NCBI GenBank assembly: GCA_023151255.1
Contig: JAKLJG010000003.1
Location: forward strand, 248,001 to 312,000
DNA: 64,000 nt
Direction of reading: 5' to 3'
Source: Cyclobacteriaceae bacterium
GTDB lineage: Bacteria; Bacteroidota; Bacteroidia; Cytophagales; Cyclobacteriaceae
Of the stretch, positions 18,620 through 28,327 are shown piece after piece. Numbering within the stretch: the stretch's first letter is position 1; each line of letters starts with the position of its first letter. Below the pieces are notes generated by a model. The model was not told the origin of the DNA, searched no databases, and saw only the letters and a program-made list of their open reading frames with translations. Position numbers and translations under genes: made by a program.

Positions 18620-19915
18620 TTAACTCACCGCAAACACGTTGCTTCCAAACCGTTTGATGATTTCCTGCTCGAGTGACTCGCGATGATCGGGATGCGCAAT
18701 ACGCATTAATTCGTAAGCCCGCTGACGCAAATTTTTTCCGTACAGGTAAGCCACCCCGTATTCGGTAACCACGTAATGCACATGGGCGCGGGTGGTAACC
18801 ACCCCGGCACCTTGTTTCAGATAAGGAACAATTTTGGTAGCCCCTTTTTTAGTGACCGATGCCATCGCAATAATGGGTTTTCCTCCTTCGGATAAGGACG
18901 CTCCGCGAATAAAATCCATTTGTCCGCCAACACCCGAATACTGGTACGTACCGATGGAATCGGCACATACCTGGCCCGTCAGGTCAATTTCAATGGCGCT
19001 GTTAATGGCTACCACTTTGGGATTGGTGCGGATAATACGGCCATCATTTACATACTCAGCTTCCAGAAACGCAAACTGGGGGTTGTCGTCTATAAACGAA
19101 TACAAGTTGTGTGAGCCAATGGCAAATGAAGTGACCGTTTTTCCGCGATGCTTCTTTTTGTATTTATTGGTAACCACACCTTTTTTGATCAGATCGATCA
19201 CGCCATTGGAAAACATTTCGGTATGAACGCCCAAATCTTTGCAATGGGTTAAACTTTCCAGCACGGCATCGGGTATGGCGCCAATGCCCATTTGCAGGGT
19301 GCTCCGGTCTTCAACCAGTTCAGCTACGTATTTACCAATGGTCCTGTCGCATTCCGTAATTTGCATACCATAATTAACTTCCGGCAGGTCATCATCCGTT
19401 TCGACCAGTGTGTGAATCTTGTGAATATCAATAAACCCATCGCCATGAGTGCGGGGCATTTTCGGGTTTACCTGGGCAATGATGTGCTTGGCGTATTTGG
19501 CGGCTGCGCGGGCCACGTCAACCGATACGCCCAGCGAACACAATCCGTGTTTGTCTGGTGGAGATATATGCAGCAGGGCCACATCCAGGGGGAGGATGTC
19601 TTTTTCAAAAAGTTTTGAGATCTCACTCAGAAATATGGGTACATAATTTCCCCGGCCCGAATTGATGGCGCCCCGGATGTTTTCGGATACAAACAGCGAG
19701 TTAATGTAAAAACTTTCGGCATATTCGGGTTTGGCCAGTTCCAGTTCCCCCAGCGTGCTCACGGCAACCAGCTCTACATTTCGTAGTTCGTGCGCCCGTT
19801 TGGCAAGCGCTTTCAGCAACAATTGCGGTGTTGCCGCGCTGCCATGAACAAATACCCGGTTATTGGATTGAATAATTTTTACGGCCTCGCGGGCTGATAC
19901 GATTTGCGGGTACAT
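18620..19915 (-). CDS. Acetyl-CoA hydrolase/transferase (4-hydroxybutyrate CoA-transferase family)
   Basis: 'LQMGIGAIPDAVLESL', 'GVGGQMDFIRGASLSEGGKPIIAM', 'YVVTEYGVAYLYGKNLRQRA'. Confidence 0.92.
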   Translation of the reverse strand: MYPQIVSAREAVKIIQSNNRVFVHGSAATPQLLLKALAKRAHELRNVELVAVSTLGELELAKPEYAESFYINSLFVSENIRGAINSGRGNYVPIFLSEISKLFEKDILPLDVALLHISPPDKHGLCSLGVSVDVARAAAKYAKHIIAQVNPKMPRTHGDGFIDIHKIHTLVETDDDLPEVNYGMQITECDRTIGKYVAELVEDRSTLQMGIGAIPDAVLESLTHCKDLGVHTEMFSNGVIDLIKKGVVTNKYKKKHRGKTVTSFAIGSHNLYSFIDDNPQFAFLEAEYVNDGRIIRTNPKVVAINSAIEIDLTGQVCADSIGTYQYSGVGGQMDFIRGASLSEGGKPIIAMASVTKKGATKIVPYLKQGAGVVTTRAHVHYVVTEYGVAYLYGKNLRQRAYELMRIAHPDHRESLEQEIIKRFGSNVFAVS

Positions 19916-19997
19916 GGATTTAATTTTGTCACGAAATAATACTACAAGGTAAGGCTACTGCATGATAAACGTCAGGTAATTCTCTAATTTTAATCGC

Positions 19998-20792
19998 ATG
20001 AGTTTGTCGGTATCGTTTGCAGGAGCAGGCAACCTGGCGTGGCATCTGGCGCCTGTATTGGATAATGCCGGTTACCCGGTACGGGAGGTGTACAGCCCCA
20101 ACCCGCAGCATGCACAAAACCTGGTGGCGCGGTTGTACGATGCAGAGGTGAAGACATCACTTGATTTTTCAACCAGTCCATCGCGGGTGTTTATTCTGGC
20201 AGTTGCCGATGATGCCATCGAACAGGTAGCGCGTGAAATTATATTGCCCGATAACGCCCTGTTGCTGCACACGTCAGGCAGTCAGCCGCTGGATAAGCTG
20301 ACCTATGCCGCGGCTTCCGGCACGGGTGTTTTCTACCCGCTGCAAAGTTTTACCAAAGGGGTGAAGGTGGATTTCAGGCAGGTGCCTGTATTTATTGAAA
20401 GCGATACGGCTGAGGTTGAACGCGAATTGATGAAGATGGCGGGTGCTATCAGTAAGCAGGTCTTTCGGATCGATTCGGAAAAGCGACTGACGTTGCATCT
20501 GGCGGCAGTTTTTGCTTCAAACTTTACCAACTACATGCTCACCTTGGCGCATGATGTAACAGAGAAGCACCGGTTGGATTTCGGCTGGTTAAAACCGTTG
20601 ATAGCCGAAACCATCAACAAAGCATTTCAGGTCGGACCCGCACAGGCACAGACCGGTCCGGCCAGGCGTGGCGATTTTGAAACACTGGACCGGCACATGC
20701 AACTGCTTCAGGACGATTCGCAACTTGCCGAATTATACCGGCTGATCAGTCAACAGCTTGTTGATCGCTACCTTGAAGATACCGATAAATAA
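19998..20792 (+). CDS. Rossmann-like + DUF2520 domain protein
   Basis: 'SVSFAGAGNLAWHLAPVLDNAG'; 'HTSGSQPLDKL...GVFYPLQSFTKG' typical of DUF2520 proteins. Confidence 0.87.
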   Translation: MSLSVSFAGAGNLAWHLAPVLDNAGYPVREVYSPNPQHAQNLVARLYDAEVKTSLDFSTSPSRVFILAVADDAIEQVAREIILPDNALLLHTSGSQPLDKLTYAAASGTGVFYPLQSFTKGVKVDFRQVPVFIESDTAEVERELMKMAGAISKQVFRIDSEKRLTLHLAAVFASNFTNYMLTLAHDVTEKHRLDFGWLKPLIAETINKAFQVGPAQAQTGPARRGDFETLDRHMQLLQDDSQLAELYRLISQQLVDRYLEDTDK

Positions 20793-20820
20793 AAAAGGTC
20801 GCTTTTGCGACCCTTTTGTT
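20791..20820. terminator. Bidirectional intrinsic terminator
   Basis: GGTCGC-TTTT-GCGACC hairpin with flanking A and T runs between convergent genes. Confidence 0.85.
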
Positions 20821-20835
20821 ATTTAAAAAATCAAC

Positions 20836-22386
20836 TCATCCGTTCATCGAGAGCAAAAACTCTTCGTTATTACGAGTTCCTTTCATCTTGGATTGCAGGA
20901 ATTCCATCGCCTCGATCGAGTTCATATCGGCCATGAACTTGCGCAATATCCAAACGCGCTGAAGCTCTTCTTCCTTCATCAGCAAATCCTCACGCCTGGT
21001 GCCCGATGCCGGCACATCGATGGAAGGATAGATCCTGCGGTTGGAAAGTTTGCGGTCGAGCTGCAACTCCATGTTACCGGTGCCTTTAAATTCCTCAAAG
21101 ATTACCTCGTCCATCTTCGAGCCGGTGTCAATCAGGGCCGTAGCGATAATGGTTAGCGAACCACCATTTTCAATGTTCCGTGCAGCACCGAAAAAGCGTT
21201 TGGGTTTGTGCAGCGCGTTGGCATCCACACCACCGGAAAGAATTTTTCCTGAAGAAGGCACCACCGTATTGTGAGCTCGCGCCAGGCGGGTGATAGAATC
21301 CAGCAAAATAACCACATCGTGGCCGCATTCCACCATACGCTTGGCTTTTTCCAGCACAATGCTGGCCACCTTAACGTGGCGTTCAGCCTGCTCATCGAAC
21401 GTGGAGGCAATCACCTCGGCTTTTACACTGCGGGCCATATCGGTAACTTCTTCGGGTCGTTCATCAATCAGCAGCACAATCAGGTAAACCTCCGGATGGT
21501 TTTCAGCAATGGCGTTGGCAATATTTTTCAGCAAAACAGTTTTGCCGGTTTTTGGCTGGGCCACAATCATACCGCGCTGGCCTTTACCGATGGGGGCAAA
21601 TAAGTCCAGGATACGGGTTGACATGTTATCCGGGGTGGTGCTGAGTTTAAGCTTCTCTTCGGGGAAGAGTGGGGTAAGGTACTCAAAAGCCACCCGGTCG
21701 CGTATTTCTTCGGTGGTTTTGCCGTTTACCGATTCTACTTTTAACAGGGCAAAATACTTTTCGCCTTCTTTGGGTGGCCGGATGGTTCCCTTTACCGTGT
21801 CGCCTGTTTTGAGGCCGAAAAGTTTTATCTGCGATGGCGACACATATATATCATCGGGACTGGCCAAGTAGTTATAATCGGATGAGCGCAGGAAGCCGTA
21901 GCCATCCTGCATAATTTCTAAAACGCCTTCATTGGCGATAACGCCATCAAAATCTTTAATGTTGATTTTTGCGGCCGGTTGCCGCTCCTCGCGGTTAACA
22001 GCGGGAACGCCTTCTGTTTCCGGCATGGCTGCCGGTTCAGTGATTGCACCCGGGGTTGGTTTGGGCTCAGCTGGTTCATCACCGAAACTGGTAACTGTTG
22101 AGTCGAAGTCAACAGTAAGTGAATCGAGCAACTCATCGGATGATAGTTCCTTCTCCGGTTTCGGGGCCACATTTTCGCGCCTGCGGGGGCGCAGTGTGCG
22201 ACCCTCGGCTGTTACGGTTGACGATTTTTTGCTTCCGGGTGCCTCGCCCGTGATGGCCTGCTGGTCGAGAATTTTATAAACAAGCTCCTGTTTGGAAAGC
22301 TTTTTGGCGTTTTTAACGCCCATTTGTTCGGCTATGTCTTTCAGTTCGGAAAGCAGCCTGACGTTTAAGTCATCGATGGTGTACAT
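20836..22386 (-). CDS. rho: Transcription termination factor Rho with low-complexity linker
   Basis: '[22 protein letters not shown]', '[13 protein letters not shown]', '[14 protein letters not shown]'; N-terminal Rho_N and about 80-aa E/P-rich linker. Confidence 0.97.
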   Translation of the reverse strand: MYTIDDLNVRLLSELKDIAEQMGVKNAKKLSKQELVYKILDQQAITGEAPGSKKSSTVTAEGRTLRPRRRENVAPKPEKELSSDELLDSLTVDFDSTVTSFGDEPAEPKPTPGAITEPAAMPETEGVPAVNREERQPAAKINIKDFDGVIANEGVLEIMQDGYGFLRSSDYNYLASPDDIYVSPSQIKLFGLKTGDTVKGTIRPPKEGEKYFALLKVESVNGKTTEEIRDRVAFEYLTPLFPEEKLKLSTTPDNMSTRILDLFAPIGKGQRGMIVAQPKTGKTVLLKNIANAIAENHPEVYLIVLLIDERPEEVTDMARSVKAEVIASTFDEQAERHVKVASIVLEKAKRMVECGHDVVILLDSITRLARAHNTVVPSSGKILSGGVDANALHKPKRFFGAARNIENGGSLTIIATALIDTGSKMDEVIFEEFKGTGNMELQLDRKLSNRRIYPSIDVPASGTRREDLLMKEEELQRVWILRKFMADMNSIEAMEFLQSKMKGTRNNEEFLLSMNG

Positions 22387-22592
22387 GGTAGGAAATAAAA
22401 AAGTTGTTGTTACGTGGTTTACGTTCTATAGGTTGTAATCAGATTAGTTCTGAACGAATTCAATACGAATCACAAGTGAAGAATAATCAGTAAGGAAAAG
22501 CGATTTATATGTTTAGTTGGGCGCTGGAGTGCCCGTTTGACCCTGCAAGTATAGGCCAAATTTACACACAAACAAATAGTCGTGTACAATTT

Positions 22593-22627
22593 GTTCGGTT
22601 AAAACCTTTATGGTTCGGCCAAAAACC
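22593..22627. repeat. Near-perfect direct repeat pair upstream of serS
   Basis: GTTCGGTTAAAACC (22593) and GTTCGGCCAAAAACC (22613), 20-bp period. Confidence 0.5.
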
Positions 22628-22664
22628 TAATTTTACACCTCCGTAGTTAATCAGTAAAATTACT

Positions 22665-23939
22665 ATGCTTCAGGTTTCTCTTATTCGTGAACAACGCGAA
22701 GCCGTAATTGCCGGCCTGGCAAAGCGCGGGTTGAAGGATGCTGCCGCCATAATTGATAAGGCTGTTGAACTGGACCACCTGCGAAAGCAAACCCAGCAAA
22801 AAGCGGATGACCTGAAGGCCCGTTCGAATGCCGAAGCAAAGCGGATTGGTGAGTTGATGAAATCTGGCAACGCAGAGGAAGCCGCAAAGTTACGTACTGC
22901 TATTGCCGGTGATAAGGAAATACTGAAAAAGCTGGAAGAAGAACTTGCTGTTTATGAAGAACAACTCAAACAGCACCTTTATAAAATACCCAATGTGCCG
23001 GCCGCCCGGGTGCCGGCAGGCGGAGGGCCTGACGATAACCTGAACGTTCACCAACATGGCGCAATACCCAAACTGCCCGGTGATGCATTGCCGCATTGGG
23101 AGTTAATAAAGAAGTATGACATCATTGATTTTGAACTGGGTAATAAAATCAGTGGGGCGGGATTTCCGGTGTATAAAGGCAAAGGCGCGAAACTGCAACG
23201 CGCATTAATAAGTTTTTTTCTGGATGAAGCCGAGAAAGCCGGCTATCGCGAAATGATGCCGCCCATTGTGGTTAATGAGGCGTCAGGGTATGGAACGGGT
23301 CAGCTACCCGACAAAGAAGGACAGATGTACCACATTACCTTGGATAATCTGTACCTGATCCCAACCGCAGAGGTGCCCATTACCAACCTTTACCGCGATA
23401 TGATCTTGAATGAAAACGATCTGCCCGTGCTGAATGTTGGTTATACTCCGTGCTTCCGCAGGGAGGCCGGTAGCTGGGGTGCGCATGTACGTGGATTAAA
23501 CCGGTTACACCAATTTGATAAAGTTGAAATTGTGCAGATCAGAAAACCGGAAGAATCGTATCAGGCCCTGGATGAAATGTGTGCTTACGTGCAAAGTCTG
23601 CTCGAAAAATTGGAGTTACCATACCGCAAACTATTGCTCTGTGGAGGCGATATGGGCTTCAATTCGGCTATGACGTTCGACATGGAAGTATTTGCGGCTG
23701 CCCAGCAACGCTGGCTTGAAGTAAGCTCAGTAAGCAACTTCGAAACCTACCAGGCCAACCGCCTGAAACTCCGGTACAAGAACAAAGAGGGGAAAATTCA
23801 GTTGCTGCATACGCTCAATGGCAGTGCACTTGCTTTACCGCGCATTGTGGCGGGAATCCTTGAAAACAACCAAACCAGCGAGGGCATAAAGGTACCGCCC
23901 GTGCTCGTGTCGTACACCGGATTTGACTTGATTAACTGA
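22665..23939 (+). CDS. serS: Seryl-tRNA synthetase
   Basis: 'MLQVSLIREQREAVIAGLAKRG', 'IPTAEVPITNLYRD', 'CFRREAGSWGAHVRGLNRLHQFDKVE'. Confidence 0.96.
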   Translation: MLQVSLIREQREAVIAGLAKRGLKDAAAIIDKAVELDHLRKQTQQKADDLKARSNAEAKRIGELMKSGNAEEAAKLRTAIAGDKEILKKLEEELAVYEEQLKQHLYKIPNVPAARVPAGGGPDDNLNVHQHGAIPKLPGDALPHWELIKKYDIIDFELGNKISGAGFPVYKGKGAKLQRALISFFLDEAEKAGYREMMPPIVVNEASGYGTGQLPDKEGQMYHITLDNLYLIPTAEVPITNLYRDMILNENDLPVLNVGYTPCFRREAGSWGAHVRGLNRLHQFDKVEIVQIRKPEESYQALDEMCAYVQSLLEKLELPYRKLLLCGGDMGFNSAMTFDMEVFAAAQQRWLEVSSVSNFETYQANRLKLRYKNKEGKIQLLHTLNGSALALPRIVAGILENNQTSEGIKVPPVLVSYTGFDLIN

Positions 23940-23990
23940 GTTTATTGCACCACCCAGCCACTTATCAAAAGACACCCCGAAGCGAGCGGC

Positions 23991-26165
23991 TTGTTTAGTA
24001 AACTTGTAATGAAACAATCTTCATCAATCATGAAAATAAAGGGCCACTATATATTGCTGCTACTTGTTGGAGTTGGTTGTAGCCGCGAGCAAAAGGTTTC
24101 GTTTGTTTACCCGGAGACCCGCAAAGTTGATACTGTTGATACCTATTTTGGAACACCCGTTCCTGACCCCTACCGGTGGCTTGAAAGTGACACGGCCAAA
24201 GAAACAGCCGACTGGGTGGCCCGGCAAAACGAAGTAACCTTTAAGTATCTTAATAATATTACCTACCGCGATAAAATTCGAAAGCGGCTGGACGACCTGC
24301 AGAACTATGAGCGCATCAGCGCACCGGTAAAGCACGGTGATTACTATTATTATTCACGCAACACCGGCTTGCAGAATCATAATGTTCAGTACCGTAAGAA
24401 AGGCGAGGACGGCACCGAAGAATTGTTTCTTGATCCCAATACCTTTTCGGCCGATGGCACCACGGCACTAGCTGGCATGTTTTTCAGCAAGGACGGATCA
24501 CTGGTAACCATCCTTATCCAAGAGGGCGGTTCCGACTGGCGCAAGGCCGTAACTTTGCGGGCCAGTGACAAAGCGGTTATTGGCGACACGCTTACCGATT
24601 TAAAGTTTACCGGAATTGCCTGGAAAGGCAACGATGGCTTTTATTATTCACGTTACGATAATCCCAAAGGAAATAAGCTTTTTTCTCAGGTGAGTTTTAA
24701 CAAGGTGTGTTACCATAAGCTTAACACCCCGCAAACAACTGATAAAGTTATTTATGATGGCGGTTCACAGCAGCCGCAGCGCAGGGCTGCCGCATACGTT
24801 ACCGAAGATGAACGGTACCTCGTTCTTACCACCAGCATCAGCACCACCGGCAACGAACTGTATATTCAGGATCTTAACGATCCAAAAGGAAAACTCATTC
24901 CATCGGTAACCAATTTTGAAAACAACCACAGTGTTGTTGATAATGATGGCCCGCGCCTTATTATCCGCACCAACCTTAATGCCCCGAACGGACGCATTGT
25001 TGAAGTAAATGCTACCAGCCCGGCACCTGAAAACTGGAAAGATATTGTCAAGGAAACATCGGAGCCGATACAAAGCGTAAGTACCGCAGGGCGCAAATTA
25101 TTTGTTGCGTATTTAAAAGATGCCAAAAGCCAGATCAAACAGTTTGATAATACAGGAAATTTCGAGCGCGAAGTAGAACTGCCTGCTATTGGTTCGGCTG
25201 GAGGGTTTGGCGGCCGTTGGACTGACACCGATGTGTACTACTCGTTTACATCCTTTACCTATCCGGCAACCATATTTAAATACAATATTGCTTCCGGTAA
25301 ATCAACCGAGTACGCCCGGCCCAAAGTTGCCTTTAACCCCGATGACTACGAAACCAAACAGATTTTTTACCAAAGCAAAGATGGCACAAGAGTCCCCATG
25401 TTTATTGTTCATAAAAAAGGTATTGAGTTGAATGGGGGAAATCCAACCTGGCTGTACGCTTATGGAGGATTTAACATCAGCCTAACGCCATCGTTCAATG
25501 CATCGCGGATGGTGTGGCTTGAAAACGGTGGTGTGTATGCGCAGCCGAACCTGCGTGGAGGTGGTGAATATGGCGAGCAGTGGCACCTGGCTGGCACGAA
25601 AATGAACAAGCAAAATGTGTTTGATGATTTTATTGCTGCCGGTGAATACCTTATTGCAGAAAAATACACATCAAGCGATAAGCTGGCGATTGCCGGTGGT
25701 TCAAACGGAGGCCTGTTGGTGGGCGCCACCATGACCCAACGACCGGATTTGGCAAAGGTGGCTCTTCCGGCCGTAGGTGTTATGGACATGCTGCGCTACC
25801 ACAGGTTTACTGTAGGTGCCGCCTGGGCTTACGATTATGGCACTGCCGATGACTCGAAGGAAATGTTTGAATACCTGCACAGGTATTCCCCGCTGCATGC
25901 GCTCAAACCCGGCACGGCCTATCCGGCTACGCTGGTTACCACGGCCGACCATGACGACCGGGTAGTGCCGGCTCACTCTTTTAAGTTCGCTGCTATGCTT
26001 CAGGCATGCCAGACAGGAAACAACCCGGTTCTTATTCGGGTAGATGTAAAGTCGGGCCACGGTTCTTCCAACCTCTCGAAAGCCCTTGATGTAACGGCTG
26101 ACCAATATGCTTTTGCCTGGTACAACATGGGCGTGGTCCCGACTCTGGCGAAAGAAGACATGTAA
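23991..26165 (+). CDS. Prolyl oligopeptidase family serine peptidase (S9A), secreted/lipoprotein
   Basis: 'PDPYRWLES', 'IAGGSNGGLLVGATMTQRPDL' nucleophile elbow, 'DHDDRVVPAHSFKFAA', lipobox-like 'LLVGVGCS'. Confidence 0.94.
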   Translation: MFSKLVMKQSSSIMKIKGHYILLLLVGVGCSREQKVSFVYPETRKVDTVDTYFGTPVPDPYRWLESDTAKETADWVARQNEVTFKYLNNITYRDKIRKRLDDLQNYERISAPVKHGDYYYYSRNTGLQNHNVQYRKKGEDGTEELFLDPNTFSADGTTALAGMFFSKDGSLVTILIQEGGSDWRKAVTLRASDKAVIGDTLTDLKFTGIAWKGNDGFYYSRYDNPKGNKLFSQVSFNKVCYHKLNTPQTTDKVIYDGGSQQPQRRAAAYVTEDERYLVLTTSISTTGNELYIQDLNDPKGKLIPSVTNFENNHSVVDNDGPRLIIRTNLNAPNGRIVEVNATSPAPENWKDIVKETSEPIQSVSTAGRKLFVAYLKDAKSQIKQFDNTGNFEREVELPAIGSAGGFGGRWTDTDVYYSFTSFTYPATIFKYNIASGKSTEYARPKVAFNPDDYETKQIFYQSKDGTRVPMFIVHKKGIELNGGNPTWLYAYGGFNISLTPSFNASRMVWLENGGVYAQPNLRGGGEYGEQWHLAGTKMNKQNVFDDFIAAGEYLIAEKYTSSDKLAIAGGSNGGLLVGATMTQRPDLAKVALPAVGVMDMLRYHRFTVGAAWAYDYGTADDSKEMFEYLHRYSPLHALKPGTAYPATLVTTADHDDRVVPAHSFKFAAMLQACQTGNNPVLIRVDVKSGHGSSNLSKALDVTADQYAFAWYNMGVVPTLAKEDM

Positions 26166-26186
26166 AATGAAGAGTTTACCAACTTT

Positions 26187-26669
26187 ATGGAGTTCAACAT
26201 CCGAACTGGAACCAAAACTGATCTTCCGCGTGTGCTGGAGTTGATTAAAGAACTGGCTGCCTATGAACGCGCACCGCACGAAGTAACCAACACGGTTGAA
26301 TTAATGGAACAAGATGGTTTCGGAGCCAAACCCATTTACGGTTTTTTTGTAGCGGAATTTAATGATAAGATTGTGGGTGTTTCAATTTACTACTGGCGCT
26401 ATTCTACCTGGAAGGGCAAGCGCTTGTACCTGGAAGATATTGTCGTAACCGAGTCGGAACGCGGAAAGGGCGTTGGTAAACAACTGTTTGACAGAACGCT
26501 GCAACATGCGCTGGATGAAAACTGCACGGGTATCATGTGGCAGGTTCTTAATTGGAATGAGCCGGCTATAAACTTTTATAAAAAGTTTTATAACCCTAAG
26601 ATGGATGAAGAATGGATTAACTGCAGTTTGGAGCGTGAGCAGATTGAAACGCTGTTGAAAAAACCTTAA
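26187..26669 (+). CDS. GNAT family N-acetyltransferase
   Basis: 'LYLEDIVVTESERGKGVGKQLFD' acetyl-CoA motif; diamine-acetyltransferase-like. Confidence 0.92.
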   Translation: MEFNIRTGTKTDLPRVLELIKELAAYERAPHEVTNTVELMEQDGFGAKPIYGFFVAEFNDKIVGVSIYYWRYSTWKGKRLYLEDIVVTESERGKGVGKQLFDRTLQHALDENCTGIMWQVLNWNEPAINFYKKFYNPKMDEEWINCSLEREQIETLLKKP

Positions 26670-26947
26670 ACGCCCACCTCAATAATTGCACGGAGCGGTA
26701 TTCCGTAACCCCCGTGTATTTCCACATAATCCTCTTCCAGATCAATCAGGTCAGACACCACTTCCACCACTTCGCCATTGGCCAGTTTAACAAACAGGCT
26801 GATGGTTTCGTGGTCGGCATTGGTGAGTGCCATGGCTGTTTTTAGTTTATGCTCCCGCTCGAACTTATCCTCAAAAGTGGTAAGCACTTCTTCAGCAGCG
26901 AATTGCAGCGAGCGGATTTCTTCTAGCGAAACTTTTCGGGCATTCAT
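26666..26947 (-). CDS. Conserved hypothetical protein
   Basis: 'MNARKVSLEEIRSLQFAAEEVLTTFEDKFERE...'; likely ATG 26947 rather than ORF start 27010. Confidence 0.65.
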   Translation of the reverse strand: MNARKVSLEEIRSLQFAAEEVLTTFEDKFEREHKLKTAMALTNADHETISLFVKLANGEVVEVVSDLIDLEEDYVEIHGGYGIPLRAIIEVGV

Positions 26948-27017
26948 ACAACACAGGGTTAAGTGAAACATGAAACCCAAGAGGGTATTTATAAAACAAG
27001 GCAACAGCACTGCCGGT

Positions 27018-27314
27018 TCATACTTCTTCCAGCAAAGTGCGAAAGGCTACATGTTTAAATTTCTGTTTGTGCTCCTCAATTAATGCCGGTGCAAATTTTT
27101 CAAGGTACTGCACCACATTTTCCAGTGATTGGGCCTGGTACTGTACACTGTACGACAGGGTACCGTCCTCATTATCATGGAGTACTTTGAAAATTTTTCC
27201 TGAAACAAACATCCCTGTGTTCAGCACATGCTGCATGTGCGACTCCTTCATCCATTTCAGCCAGGCAGCCTCATCAGCCTGGTCAATACCCACGGTAACA
27301 TTGTAAAGATACAT
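27018..27314 (-). CDS. DUF4286 family protein
   Basis: 98 aa from ATG 27314 ('MYLYNVTVGIDQADEAAWLKWMKESHMQHVLNTGMF'); the longer ORF to 27782 runs antisense into the next gene. Confidence 0.82.
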   Translation of the reverse strand: MYLYNVTVGIDQADEAAWLKWMKESHMQHVLNTGMFVSGKIFKVLHDNEDGTLSYSVQYQAQSLENVVQYLEKFAPALIEEHKQKFKHVAFRTLLEEV

Positions 27315-27398
27315 GTTAATCAAATGACTATGACCAGTATCATTAAATGCACTGACCCCGATCATGTAGAAAGTTAGTTTTTTTTCTATACTTTGGCA

Positions 27399-28313
27399 AT
27401 GACTAAAATAATGGAGTCGGGGATGAAAGCAATCTTTTTTATTTCTTTCGTAATGGCATTTTATTGTATGCTGCCAACGGGCTTTGCTCAAAGTCAGGAC
27501 ACCACGCTTTACAGGATTGAAACTCGAGATGGAAATGAGTTCATCGGTCGTATTGTTCAGCAGGATCAAACTACTATCCGGCTGCAAACTGAGAAGTTGG
27601 GTGAAATAACGATTCAGAAAGCCGACATTAAGAGTATGGTGGCAGTTCAAAGGAAGCAAGCAAAAGATGGCAGGTACTGGTTCGATAATCCGCAGGCCAC
27701 CCGGTATTTCTGGCAGCCCAACGGGTATGGCCTTAAAAAGGGCGAAGCCTACTACCAAAACGTATGGATTTTCTTCAACCAAGCCAGTGTTGGCGTTACA
27801 GACTACTTCAGTATAGGTGCGGGTATAATGCCGTTGTTTCTTTTTGCCGGAGCGCCTTCGCCTGCCTGGGTGACTCCGAAATTTTCTATTCCAATTGCAA
27901 AAGATAAATTTAATCTGGGTGCGGGGGCATTAATGGGTACTGTATTAGGTGAACCGAACACCAGTTTCGGCATAGCTTACGGTGTGGCAACTGTCGGGTC
28001 GCGTGATAAAAATTTGAGTTTTGGCATTGGCTATGGCTATGCCGGTGATGATTGGGCTCAAACACCCACTATCACATTAAGTGCTATGATCCGAACGGGC
28101 GAACGAGGCTATCTGGTTACAGAGAATTATTTTATTGGTTCCAGCGATGCCTCGTTGATGTTGTTCTCGGTTGGCGGCAGAAGAATTGTAAAACGGGTTG
28201 GGATAGACTTTGCACTAGTTATCCCATCCGAAACAGATGGCGAACTGTTTGCCTTCCCGATATTGGGTCTTACAGTTCCGTTTGGTAATGTGCACGGCAA
28301 TGTGATTAAGTGA
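27399..28313 (+). CDS. Secreted/outer-membrane protein with N-terminal Sm-like beta domain
   Basis: Signal peptide 'FFISFVMAFYCMLPTGFAQ'; 'ETRDGNEFIGRIVQQDQTTIRLQTEKLGEITIQKADIKSM'; Gly/aromatic beta-barrel-like C-terminus; exact start uncertain (27393/27399/27423). Confidence 0.65.
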   Translation: MTKIMESGMKAIFFISFVMAFYCMLPTGFAQSQDTTLYRIETRDGNEFIGRIVQQDQTTIRLQTEKLGEITIQKADIKSMVAVQRKQAKDGRYWFDNPQATRYFWQPNGYGLKKGEAYYQNVWIFFNQASVGVTDYFSIGAGIMPLFLFAGAPSPAWVTPKFSIPIAKDKFNLGAGALMGTVLGEPNTSFGIAYGVATVGSRDKNLSFGIGYGYAGDDWAQTPTITLSAMIRTGERGYLVTENYFIGSSDASLMLFSVGGRRIVKRVGIDFALVIPSETDGELFAFPILGLTVPFGNVHGNVIK

Positions 28314-28327
28314 GCATGAAGAATAGT

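Noticed and set aside
25701-26279. 192-aa minus-strand ORF
   Set aside because: Antisense to the prolyl oligopeptidase and the GNAT start; no domain.
27315-27782. N-terminal extension of the DUF4286 ORF
   Set aside because: Antisense to the 27399 gene; the DUF4286 family begins at MYLYN (27314).
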